From positions 1 to 44,302 of the forward strand of contig JAJRVV010000042.1 in NCBI GenBank assembly GCA_024277135.1: a DNA stretch of 44,302 bases, read 5' to 3'. Of the stretch, positions 1 to 7,500 are shown one piece after another. The stretch comes from Chloroflexota bacterium. GTDB taxonomy: Bacteria; Chloroflexota; Anaerolineae; Promineifilales; Promineifilaceae. The notes below the pieces were generated by a model that saw nothing but the letters and a program-made list of their open reading frames with translations, did no database searches and was not told where the DNA came from. Both the position numbers and the translations under genes were made by a program. Position 1 is the stretch's first letter. Each line of letters begins with the position of its first letter.

Positions 1-269
1 AAGCCGGCGCCACCCTTTTGGAGATGGATCGGGCAAAGATGGACTCGTTCTGCTGCGGCGCCGGCGGGGCGCAGATGTGGAAAGAGGAAGAGCATGGGGA
101 TACGGCCGTCAACCTGACCCGTTTCGCCGAAGCCCAACAAACCGGGGCCAAAGTTTTGGCCGTCGGCTGCCCCTTCTGTGGCACCATGATGCACGACGCC
201 AACCGGGAAGCCGGTTCCCCCATGCAGGTCAAAGATGTGGCCGAGGTGGTGCTGGACGCCATGCAGTAA
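1..269 (+). CDS. (Fe-S)-binding oxidoreductase, cysteine-rich (CCG) domain, C-terminal fragment
   Basis: The reading frame is open from the window edge (first full codon at 3) to TAA at 267-269, so the 5' part is missing. The visible 88 residues carry DSFCCGAGGAQMW and then VGCPFCGTMM. This is the CCG cysteine-rich signature found in heterodisulfide reductase HdrD/HdrB-like, GlpC, LutA and FadF-type electron-transfer proteins, where it binds an Fe-S cluster. In these families the domain passes electrons between a flavoprotein and the quinone pool or a disulfide. Which subfamily this is cannot be told from the tail alone. A FadF-like partner of acyl-CoA dehydrogenases is plausible, since such proteins often end this way. 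A strong terminator follows at 316, so this is the last gene of its operon. Confidence 0.8.
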   Translation, partial: AGATLLEMDRAKMDSFCCGAGGAQMWKEEEHGDTAVNLTRFAEAQQTGAKVLAVGCPFCGTMMHDANREAGSPMQVKDVAEVVLDAMQ

Positions 270-315
270 ATTAGAGATGAGAGATTGGGCGCAATCTCGA
301 CTGGAGTGATAAGAT

Positions 316-346
316 AAAGGCGGGGATAACCCCGCCTTTTATTTTG
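316..346 (+). terminator. Rho-independent terminator after the Fe-S oxidoreductase
   Basis: A perfect 10-bp stem (AAAGGCGGGG / CCCCGCCTTT) with a four-base loop is followed by a T-rich tail (TATTTTG). It lies 47 bp after the stop codon and separates the oxidoreductase from the lipoprotein gene. Confidence 0.9.
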
Positions 347-369
347 CCAACAGGAAGGAGCTGAAAAGA

Positions 370-1014
370 ATGCGTAGGACATTATTTCGCCAAATCGCCA
401 GTTTAACCCTGCTGATGAGTTTACTGCTGGCCGTAACTGCTTGCAGCAACAACGTCAACTTCACCGAAACCTTTGAAACACCCGGCAACTGGCGCACCGG
501 CAGCGATTCCGATGTGGATGGCGCGGTGCAGGATGGCGTGTATGATTTTTTGGTCAAAGCGGATGATATGGTCATCTGGACGACGGCCGCTCAAGATTTC
601 GGCGACGCCATCTACGAAGTGGAAGCCACCCAGGTTGGCGGCCCGGACAACAATGGCTACGGCATGTTGTTCCGCGTGGACGACGAAAACGACCATTTCT
701 ACCTGTTCGAGATCAGCGGCGATGGCTTTGTCTGGATCGGCCGGTATCGCAGCGGCGGCGACGAGGAAGCGGAACCCCTGGTCGGCGATTGGTGGTTTGA
801 ATCGAATGCCGTGAAGCAAGGCCCAAACCAGACCAACCGGCTTAAAGTCGAAGCTGAAGGGGCTAATATGATTTTCTACGTCAACGACCAGGAAGTGGGC
901 CGGGTGACGGATGACGCCTTCAAACGGGGCGACATTGGCCTGTTGGTGCGCGCGTTGGGCGAAGGGGATGTGCATATCCAATTCGACAACTTCACCGTCA
1001 CCCCCATCCAGTAG
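370..1014 (+). CDS. Secreted lipoprotein with a concanavalin-like (DUF1080/LamG-type) domain
   Basis: 214 residues. The N-terminus is a lipoprotein signal: a basic start (MRRTLFRQ), a hydrophobic core and the lipobox LAVTAC at about residues 21-26, so the mature protein should be lipid-anchored outside the membrane. The rest is acidic and beta-rich, with a tail (VNDQEVGRVTDDAF, GDIGLLVRA, HIQFDNFTVTP) typical of DUF1080 / concanavalin A-like jelly-roll folds, often carbohydrate-binding or hydrolytic in other proteins. No catalytic residues can be assigned. A good ribosome-binding site (AGGAAGGAG) precedes ATG 370. The gene ends 40 bp before the E1 gene and may share its transcript. The ligand is unknown. 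Confidence 0.75.
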   Translation: MRRTLFRQIASLTLLMSLLLAVTACSNNVNFTETFETPGNWRTGSDSDVDGAVQDGVYDFLVKADDMVIWTTAAQDFGDAIYEVEATQVGGPDNNGYGMLFRVDDENDHFYLFEISGDGFVWIGRYRSGGDEEAEPLVGDWWFESNAVKQGPNQTNRLKVEAEGANMIFYVNDQEVGRVTDDAFKRGDIGLLVRALGEGDVHIQFDNFTVTPIQ

Positions 1015-1054
1015 CGTCGCAGTAACTTTTTTCAATGGACTTGCAGGAGAAACG

Positions 1055-3493
1055 ATGATAGATACCCACGAATCCACCGAAACCGAAATTGAGCTTAGCT
1101 CTTCACACGTTTACCTCAGCGCCGCCGAAATTTTGCGCGATTACAGCCTGGCCGCGCAAAGTCGTCAGGCCAGCTTGATCGGCCGTCGGGAAGTCCTCAG
1201 CGGCAAAGCCAAATTCGGCATTTTTGGCGATGGCAAAGAAATCCCCCAAATCGCCATGGCCAAAGCGTTCCAAAAAGGGGATTTCCGCGTCGGCTACTAT
1301 CGCGGCCAAACCTTCATGTTCGCCATCGGCGAAACCACCATCCAGGAATTTTTCGCCCAACTATACGCCAACCCCGACCTGCACGCAGACCCCAACTCCG
1401 GCGGACGGCAAATGAACGCCCATTTCGCCACCCGCAGCCTCAACCCCGACGGCTCCTGGAAAAACCTGACCGAGCAGTACAACGCCGCCGCCGACCTCTC
1501 CCCTACCGGCGCCCAAATGCCCAAGCTGGTCGGCCTGGGATACGCTTCCCGGCTGTACCGGGAGCTGACGTCGCTGCATCACCTCACCCAGTTTTCCCAA
1601 AACGGGAACGAGGTGGCGTTTGGCGCCATTGGCAACGCCTCCACGGCCGAAGGGGTGTTTTGGGAAGCGATCAACGCCATCGGTGTGCTGCAAGCCCCCG
1701 TCGTCCTCTCCATTTGGGATGATGGCTACGGCATTTCCGTGCCCAACAAATACCAGATCACCAAAGAGAATTTGTCTGAACTGCTGAAAGGGTTCCAGCG
1801 AGAGCCGGGCACGAATGGTTTCGATCTGTACACCGTCAAGGCGTGGGATTATCCGGCGCTGATTGAAACGTATACCAAAGCTGCTGCCGTTGCCCGGAAG
1901 GAGCATGTGCCGGCCATCATTCATGTGGTGGACGTGACCCAACCGCAAGGCCATTCCACCTCCGGCAGCCACGAGCGGTATAAAACCCCGGAACGGCTGG
2001 CGTGGGAGCAGGAATTCGACTGCATCCCCAAGATGCGGGAATGGATCATCGCCCAGCGCATTGCCAGCGAGGGTGAGTTGGATCAGATTGATCGAAATGC
2101 GCGGAAGCTGGTGGAAAATTTCCGCGTCAAGGCGTGGAAGGCTTTTACGCTGCCGCTGCACAAGGAGCGGCAGGAAGTGGCGGACATCATCCAGGCGTTG
2201 GAGCCGGTGGCGGCCAATCGGGAAAAGCTGGCCCAAATCCGGCAAGGTTTGATGGCGAAACAGACGCCGCAGCGCCGGGACGTGATGACGGCCGTTCATC
2301 GCGCTTTGATGGCGTTGAAGGATGAGGAGCTGCCGCAGAAGCGGCGTTTGATGGCGTGGCGCGAGGCGCAACGGCCGTTGAACGAAGATCGGTTCAGTTC
2401 TCATTTGTTCAGCCAATCCGCCCAATCGGCGCTACATGTGAAAGAGGTGACGGCCGTCTACAGCCCCAATCCGCCGCAAAAGCCGGGCTATCAGATATTG
2501 AACCATTATTTTGACCAACTGCTGGCGCGCAATCCGAACGTGTTTGCCTTTGGCGAGGACGTGGGTCATCTGGGCGGCGTCAACCAAGCCTTTGCCGGGC
2601 TGCAAAAAAAGCACGGCCGTCTGCGGGTGGCGGATACCGGCATCCGCGAAGCCACCATCATCGGTCAGGCCATTGGCATGGCCATGCGCGGGCTGCGCCC
2701 CATCGCCGAAATTCAATACCTGGATTATGTGCTCTATGCCTTGCAGATCATGTCGGATGATTTGGCAACGCTGCATTGGCGCACCAAAGGGGGGCAGAAG
2801 GCGCCGGTCATCATCCGCACCCGCGGCCACCGGCTGGAAGGTATCTGGCACGCCGGGTCGCCCATGGCGGGCATCATCAACTTGGTGCGCGGGATACACG
2901 TGCTGGTTCCGCGCAACATGGCGCAGGCGGCCGGTTTTTACAACACGCTGCTGCAATCAGATGAGCCGGGGCTGATCGTGGAGGTGTTGAACGGCTACCG
3001 GCTGAAAGAGGCGATGCCGGAGAATATCGGCGAGTTCACCATCCCGCTGGGCGTTCCGGAGGCGCTCCGGCCGGGCGAGGATGTGACGATTGTGACGTAT
3101 GGGGCGATGTGCCGCATTGCTCTAACCGCCGCCGAGATGTTGGCCGAGGTGGATGTGGATGTGGAGATTATTGACGCGCGTTCGCTGCTGCCGTTTGACA
3201 GACACGGCCGTATCCTCGAATCTCTACAAAAAACCGGCCGCATCCTCTTTTTAGACGAAGATGTGCCTGGCGGAACCACCGCTTACATGATGCAGCAAGT
3301 CGTCGAAAAACAGGGCGGCTACCATTGGTTGGATTCGGAGCCGCGCACGCTGGCGGCCAAAGAACACCGCCCCGCTTTCGGCTCAGATGGCACGTACTTC
3401 TCCAAACCCAACGCCGAAGACATTTTCGACGCCGTGTATGAGCTAATGAACGAGGCCGACCCGGTACACTATCCCATGTTTTACAAAGCATAA
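1055..3493 (+). CDS. 2-oxoacid dehydrogenase E1, alpha-beta fusion (thiamine-diphosphate dependent)
   Basis: 812 residues from ATG 1055, chosen over upstream in-frame codons because AGGAGA sits 5-10 bases before it and the extension would run into the lipoprotein gene. Residues 1 to about 430 match the E1 alpha chain. The thiamine-diphosphate motif is present in a variant form: GNASTAEG at about 193 in place of the usual GDG start, closing with WDDGYGISVP at about 221. Residues from about 478 match the E1 beta chain (FAFGEDVG, GIREATIIGQAIGMAMRG, DEDVPGGTTAYM near the C-terminus). E1 decarboxylates a 2-oxoacid and transfers the acyl group to lipoyl-E2. The E2 gene follows 65 bp downstream. 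Similar fused E1 proteins are usually annotated as branched-chain or pyruvate dehydrogenase; the substrate cannot be fixed from sequence. Confidence 0.9.
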   Translation: MIDTHESTETEIELSSSHVYLSAAEILRDYSLAAQSRQASLIGRREVLSGKAKFGIFGDGKEIPQIAMAKAFQKGDFRVGYYRGQTFMFAIGETTIQEFFAQLYANPDLHADPNSGGRQMNAHFATRSLNPDGSWKNLTEQYNAAADLSPTGAQMPKLVGLGYASRLYRELTSLHHLTQFSQNGNEVAFGAIGNASTAEGVFWEAINAIGVLQAPVVLSIWDDGYGISVPNKYQITKENLSELLKGFQREPGTNGFDLYTVKAWDYPALIETYTKAAAVARKEHVPAIIHVVDVTQPQGHSTSGSHERYKTPERLAWEQEFDCIPKMREWIIAQRIASEGELDQIDRNARKLVENFRVKAWKAFTLPLHKERQEVADIIQALEPVAANREKLAQIRQGLMAKQTPQRRDVMTAVHRALMALKDEELPQKRRLMAWREAQRPLNEDRFSSHLFSQSAQSALHVKEVTAVYSPNPPQKPGYQILNHYFDQLLARNPNVFAFGEDVGHLGGVNQAFAGLQKKHGRLRVADTGIREATIIGQAIGMAMRGLRPIAEIQYLDYVLYALQIMSDDLATLHWRTKGGQKAPVIIRTRGHRLEGIWHAGSPMAGIINLVRGIHVLVPRNMAQAAGFYNTLLQSDEPGLIVEVLNGYRLKEAMPENIGEFTIPLGVPEALRPGEDVTIVTYGAMCRIALTAAEMLAEVDVDVEIIDARSLLPFDRHGRILESLQKTGRILFLDEDVPGGTTAYMMQQVVEKQGGYHWLDSEPRTLAAKEHRPAFGSDGTYFSKPNAEDIFDAVYELMNEADPVHYPMFYKA

Positions 3494-3558
3494 AACGTGA
3501 AAATTGCGCCTGCAAACCTGCACACTTGCAAACCCAATAACTGAAACGAGGAAGAGCA

Positions 3559-4821
3559 ATGGCTACCAAAGTGATTTTGCCAGAGATGGGCGAGGGCGTG
3601 ATTGAAGGCACGATTTCCCGCTGGCTGAAAGAGGAAGGGGATCGGGTGGAACAGTATGAGCCGATCCTGGAAATCGAGACGGACAAGGTGACGACGGAAG
3701 CCACGGCCGAGGTGGCTGGCGTGCTGCTGAAAAAGCTGGTGAATGAAGGGGATGTGGTTCCGGTAGGAACGGTTTTGGCCTTCATTGGCCAGGCGGGCGA
3801 AGCGGTTCCTGAATTGGAGCCGGAGGCCCAACCGGAGGCGCAATTAACGGCCGTCGCCCCCCCCGCCACACCCCCTCGCGCTAAAAGCAGCAACGGCCGT
3901 CAACCCTACGCCGGCCGCATCTCCCCCGTCGTCTCCCGCATCGCCGCCGAACACCAGGTGGATTTGAGCCAGGTGACGGGGACGGGACGGGACGGCCGTA
4001 TCACTAAAAAAGACATCCTGGCCTACGTGGGGGGAATGAGCAATGAGCAATTAGCAATGAGCAATGAGCAATTAGCAATGAGCAATGAGCAATTAGCAAT
4101 GAGCAAACCAGCCGCGACTGCTCCGCCGGTCACCCCGTCACCTTTGCCTGGCGAGCTGATGCCGCTCACCAGGATGCGCCGCGCCATCGCCGAACACATG
4201 GTGCGCAGCAAGCAGACCAGCCCCCACGTGACGACGGTGTTTGAATTTGATTTTACGGCCGTCGCCGCCCACCGCGCCGCCCACAAAGCGCAGTTTGCCC
4301 GCGATGGCGTCCGCCTCACCTTCACCGCCTATCTGGTGGCGGCCGTGGCCACAGCTTTGAAAAAACACCCGCTGGTCAACAGCAGTTGGGACGAGAACGG
4401 CGTCCGTCTGCACCGCGCCATCAACATCGGCATGGCTGCGGCGCTGGACGACGGCTTGATCGTGCCCGTCATCAAAAACGCCGATTCGCTCAATCTGCTG
4501 GGATTGGCCCGCGCCGTCAACGATCTGGCCCAACGCGCCCGCGCCAAAAAGTTACAGCCGGACGAAGTGCAAGGCGGCACGTTCACCATCACCAATCACG
4601 GCGTCTCCGGCAGTTTGTTCGCCAACCCCATCATCAACCAGCCCCATTGCGGCATTTTGGGCGTGGGCATGATCGAAAAGCGGGTCAAGGTGATTGACGA
4701 CGCCATCGCCATCCGGCGCATGGCCTACGTTGGCCTCACCTTCGACCACCGCATTTTGGATGGGGCTACGGCCGATTATTTTATGGCAGAAATCAAGCGG
4801 ATTATCGAAAACTGGCAGTAA
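3559..4821 (+). CDS. Dihydrolipoamide acyltransferase E2 of a 2-oxoacid dehydrogenase complex
   Basis: 420 residues. Domains in order: an N-terminal lipoyl domain (1-78) with the lipoylated lysine in ETDKVT (K43); a Pro/Ala linker; a peripheral subunit-binding domain (about 118-155, GRISPVVSRIAAEHQVDL, GRDGRITKKDIL); a second linker; and a catalytic acyltransferase core (about 195-420) ending in FDHRILDGATADYF, where His397 and the DG are the catalytic signature. It transfers the acyl group from lipoamide to CoA. The ribosome-binding site GAGGAAG precedes ATG 3559. The second linker contains NEQLAMS repeated three times, encoded by a tandem heptamer array (see 4036-4106). No E3 (lipoamide dehydrogenase) gene lies in the window. 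Confidence 0.93.
   Translation: MATKVILPEMGEGVIEGTISRWLKEEGDRVEQYEPILEIETDKVTTEATAEVAGVLLKKLVNEGDVVPVGTVLAFIGQAGEAVPELEPEAQPEAQLTAVAPPATPPRAKSSNGRQPYAGRISPVVSRIAAEHQVDLSQVTGTGRDGRITKKDILAYVGGMSNEQLAMSNEQLAMSNEQLAMSKPAATAPPVTPSPLPGELMPLTRMRRAIAEHMVRSKQTSPHVTTVFEFDFTAVAAHRAAHKAQFARDGVRLTFTAYLVAAVATALKKHPLVNSSWDENGVRLHRAINIGMAAALDDGLIVPVIKNADSLNLLGLARAVNDLAQRARAKKLQPDEVQGGTFTITNHGVSGSLFANPIINQPHCGILGVGMIEKRVKVIDDAIAIRRMAYVGLTFDHRILDGATADYFMAEIKRIIENWQ
4036..4106 (+). repeat. Tandem heptamer array inside the E2 linker
   Basis: Ten consecutive heptamers of the pattern ATGAGCA, ATGAGCA, ATTAGCA, repeated three times as a 21-bp higher-order unit and followed by one more ATGAGCA. Because three heptamers equal seven codons, the array stays in frame and encodes repeats of SNEQLAM. 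The same style of heptamer array is found between genes elsewhere in the window. Confidence 0.95.
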
Positions 4822-4825
4822 AAAA

Positions 4826-4971
4826 GAGACTCAGTAGATCCAAAATCTGCCACGAATTGCACAAATTTCACGAATTAAGAACGTGTTTTTCGTGTAATTC
4901 GTGGCATTCGTGGCGAAAATCTTGATCTACTGAGACTGGAGACTGGAGATGTACTAACCTCCAGTCTCCAG
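4826..4971. repeat. Nested inverted repeats in a convergent intergenic region
   Basis: Between the convergent E2 and htrA genes lie three nested palindromes. CTCAGTAGATC pairs with GATCTACTGAG. Inside it, GCCACGAATTGCAC pairs imperfectly with GTAATTCGTGGC. Then CTGGAGACTGGAG (about 4937-4949) pairs with CTCCAGTCTCCAG (about 4959-4971), again built from a heptamer. Together they look like dispersed REP-like elements that could also end transcription from both sides. No ORF is present. Confidence 0.8.
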
Positions 4972-4977
4972 CCCCCA

Positions 4978-6246
4978 TCAATTCCCCGGCCTTGCTTCCA
5001 TGGTCACGTTCACCGTGATCGTTTCCCCGTCTCGTAAAATTTGCAGGGTAACTTCATCGCCAACGGCCGTTTCCTGCACAATATAGCCCAACAAATCATC
5101 AAACTCGCGCACTTCCTGGTCGTCGATGCCGATGATGACATCGCCGCCGATCCGGGTGGCAAAGCCATCAATGGCAACTATTTCATCACTGCCTTGTAAA
5201 TCCGCTTTGTCGGATGGGCTGTCGGCAATCACATCCCGCACCAACACCCCGCGCTGATCCGGGTCTAGATCCATGGCAACGGCCGTATCCGCATCCAGCG
5301 TTCGCCCCGACACGCCCAGCCAGGGGTAGGTGATCTGTCCCTCGGCAATCAACACCGGCGTCACCTGGCTGACAATATCCGACGGCACGGCATAACCGAT
5401 GCCCACCGCCCCGCTTCGCGCCGACTGGATGGCCGTATTCACGCCAATCACTTCCCCATCCAGGTTCAACAGCGGCCCGCCGGAATTACCGGGGTTGATG
5501 GCCGCATCCGTCTGGATGATGTCCGGGATACTGAACCGGTCGCCGGACGGGGTGACGCCGCCGCCGGGCAGCAGCCGGCCCAGACCAGAAACAATGCCGG
5601 TCGTCATCGTTCCCGCCAGACCAAACGGATTGCCAATGGCTACCACCATCTGTCCCACTTTTAACTCATCCGAATTTCCAATGGGAACCGGGAACAGTTT
5701 GTCCGCTGGTACATCCACTTTGATCACGGCCAGATCAGAATCGGGGTCTGTCCCCACCAGTTCGGCCGCCGCTTCTGTGCCATCAGCAAAAACAACCGTG
5801 ATTTCTTCGGCGTTGGCGATAACGTGATTATTGGTGACAATATGCCCCTCTTTGTCAATTACAAAGCCGGAACCCTGACCGGTTCGGGGGAAGGGTTGCA
5901 GTTCGGGCAAATTGGGCGCTTCGGGATGATCTTCCGGCAAATTGGGGATGATCTCAAAGGGTTGGCCGTTGGCGGCGGCGCTTAACACCACCTGAATGTT
6001 AACCACCGACGGATTCACCCGCTCATACAGGCTGATTAGGGTATCTTCCTGATCGCGCAACTCCTGGATCGGTTCACCGGTCTGGATGTTGGCAACGGTT
6101 TGGATATCTGGTTGGGCAACGGCCGTATTCGCGCCATCGTCAGCAGCAGCGGCAGGCGGGGAAACGGCCCCGGTAGCGCCGCACGCCGTCAACAACACAG
6201 CCAGAATCAAAACCACACTAACCAGCCACAATCTTTTCTTTTTCAT
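4978..6246 (-). CDS. htrA: HtrA/DegP-type trypsin-like serine protease with PDZ domain, lipoprotein
   Basis: 422 residues from ATG 6246. GGAGG sits seven bases upstream of this start, and the protein then opens with a proper signal (MKKKRLWLVSVVLILAVLL) ending in lipobox LLTAC, so it is probably anchored on the outer face of the membrane. The catalytic triad is visible: His in VTNNHVIA (about 141), Asp in DSDLAVIKV (about 171) and Ser in NPGNSGGPLL (about 255). A single PDZ domain occupies about 295-415. HtrA proteases degrade misfolded extracytoplasmic proteins under stress. An in-frame extension upstream to 6429 is only translation of an octamer repeat array and is rejected. The C-terminus converges on E2. 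Confidence 0.95.
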   Translation of the reverse strand: MKKKRLWLVSVVLILAVLLTACGATGAVSPPAAAADDGANTAVAQPDIQTVANIQTGEPIQELRDQEDTLISLYERVNPSVVNIQVVLSAAANGQPFEIIPNLPEDHPEAPNLPELQPFPRTGQGSGFVIDKEGHIVTNNHVIANAEEITVVFADGTEAAAELVGTDPDSDLAVIKVDVPADKLFPVPIGNSDELKVGQMVVAIGNPFGLAGTMTTGIVSGLGRLLPGGGVTPSGDRFSIPDIIQTDAAINPGNSGGPLLNLDGEVIGVNTAIQSARSGAVGIGYAVPSDIVSQVTPVLIAEGQITYPWLGVSGRTLDADTAVAMDLDPDQRGVLVRDVIADSPSDKADLQGSDEIVAIDGFATRIGGDVIIGIDDQEVREFDDLLGYIVQETAVGDEVTLQILRDGETITVNVTMEARPGN

Positions 6247-6377
6247 GATAAACCTCCACAGCAAAAAATTTCGGTTTCTGACAACCAAAACGGCTCGCCA
6301 CTTGAAGCCAGCGGCGATTGTAAGCCGAAGATATGAAAATTGTGTGGAGATTGCGTAAGAAAGAGATAAGAGGAGCG

Positions 6378-6409
6378 GGGTGACAGGGTGACATGGCGAC
6401 AAGGTGATA
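6378..6409. repeat. Octamer tandem array upstream of htrA
   Basis: Four degenerate octamers in tandem: GGGTGACA, GGGTGACA, TGGCGACA, AGGTGATA. The array lies between the htrA start and the end of the DUF1028 gene and belongs to the same class of short tandem arrays seen elsewhere in the window. Confidence 0.8.
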
Positions 6410-6425
6410 AAGTGCCTTCCGCTTT

Positions 6426-7298
6426 TCACTTAAATCGCTTCATCAGGAATTCCACCACCACTTTGTCAATCATGTCGCCGGAACCGTCCCACCGATCTTC
6501 CATATTTTCCGAGCCGACCAGCGCCCGCATCGCTTGGCGCGTGGTTTCGTCAAATATGCCCGACTGCGGGCCATCGTAGTGACCGGTACGCCGCAGCAAA
6601 TCCTGCAAATCGGCCGCTGCGTCCGCCAACGGAATCAGGTCGTCGGGATTAACCTCGCCAAAGAAAACGTGGTGCATTTCCACCAACTCACCCAACTTTT
6701 GGATAGGGTGCGGGTCATCGTCCACGCGCAGGTCAAGATAACGATCTGTTTTGCCGCCATAGCCGCCCTTTTCGCGGACGACGAGGACGCCGGCCGATTG
6801 CCGTCCCCGCTTGTCGCCGCCGGCGGCCTGTCCGGCGGCCAGGGCTGCTGCCAGCCAATCGGCCAGTTCCCCCGGCCCGCTGCGCGCTTTCTCAAACGCG
6901 GCGGCCATCGCGGCCACCGTGCCGGGAACGAGGATGTTGCCTTGACAGGCAAAACCATCGCCCACGATGTGTCCGGCCCAATCGTAACAATCGCCGCCGG
7001 TGAACGAGGCGGCACGGCCGTACTTGTCCACCATCCCCACCTGCCGTATGGCGCGGTCAGGATCGGCGGCCGTCAATTCCGCAATTACCTCGTCAGCCAG
7101 TTTGCCTTCAGCCATCAGCGCCAGCCCATCCGGCCCATAAGAGAGATTGGCGTAGGATTGGGTGGCTACTGCCCCCGCCCCGGCTTTGGCCCAAGAAACG
7201 ACGGCCGCCGCCGCCAAAAACTTCGATTGCACGGCCACGCCCCATTCCTGCCGGTGGGGGTCATACGCCACGATGGAAAATGTTGCGATTGGTTGCAT
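6426..7298 (-). CDS. DUF1028 family protein (Ntn-hydrolase-like) with C-terminal peptidoglycan-binding-like domain
   Basis: 290 residues, with GAGGTGAGAG just upstream of ATG 7298. The N-terminal 220 residues match DUF1028: TFSIVAYDP, WGVAVQSKFLAAAAVVSWA, GAVATQSYANLSYG, SFTGGDCYDWAGH and GFACQGNIL. This family is predicted to have an Ntn-hydrolase-type fold, and its substrate is unknown. Residues from about 225 (DLIPLADAAADLQDLLRRTGHYDG, GIFDETTRQAMRAL) resemble a peptidoglycan-binding helical domain, a combination known from other DUF1028 members. No signal peptide is seen, so it is probably cytoplasmic. It lies upstream of htrA on the same strand, with about 180 bp between them containing the octamer array, so co-transcription is uncertain. 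Confidence 0.88.
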   Translation of the reverse strand: MQPIATFSIVAYDPHRQEWGVAVQSKFLAAAAVVSWAKAGAGAVATQSYANLSYGPDGLALMAEGKLADEVIAELTAADPDRAIRQVGMVDKYGRAASFTGGDCYDWAGHIVGDGFACQGNILVPGTVAAMAAAFEKARSGPGELADWLAAALAAGQAAGGDKRGRQSAGVLVVREKGGYGGKTDRYLDLRVDDDPHPIQKLGELVEMHHVFFGEVNPDDLIPLADAAADLQDLLRRTGHYDGPQSGIFDETTRQAMRALVGSENMEDRWDGSGDMIDKVVVEFLMKRFK

Positions 7299-7334
7299 CT
7301 CTCACCTCGTTCGAGTTGTTGGTTAATGGTCGGT

Positions 7335-7362
7335 TGTTGACTGTTGACTGTTGATTGTTAAT
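7335..7362. repeat. Tandem heptamer array upstream of DUF1028 gene
   Basis: Four heptamers in tandem: TGTTGAC, TGTTGAC, TGTTGAT, TGTTAAT. It lies in the divergent intergenic region 7299-7500. The remainder of that region has one ACGGCCGT site (about 7386) and two TTGACA hexamers without convincing -10 partners. Confidence 0.9.
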
Positions 7363-7500
7363 CTGGCTGCCATTATGGAACAGGCACGGCCGTTTGACAA
7401 GGGACATCTGCGCAGCGTAACGATAACTGCAAGATTGGCGGCCTATAGTGAGCGTGAGCTTTGACAAATAGATCACAACCGCAACCGCATTTAAGCAACT

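Noticed and set aside
4036-4106. CRISPR array
   Set aside because: The units are only 7 or 21 bp, contiguous and without unique spacers, and no cas gene is present.
6247-6429. N-terminal extension of the HtrA reading frame
   Set aside because: The added residues are translation of an octamer repeat array, and the internal start at 6246 has GGAGG and a lipoprotein signal.
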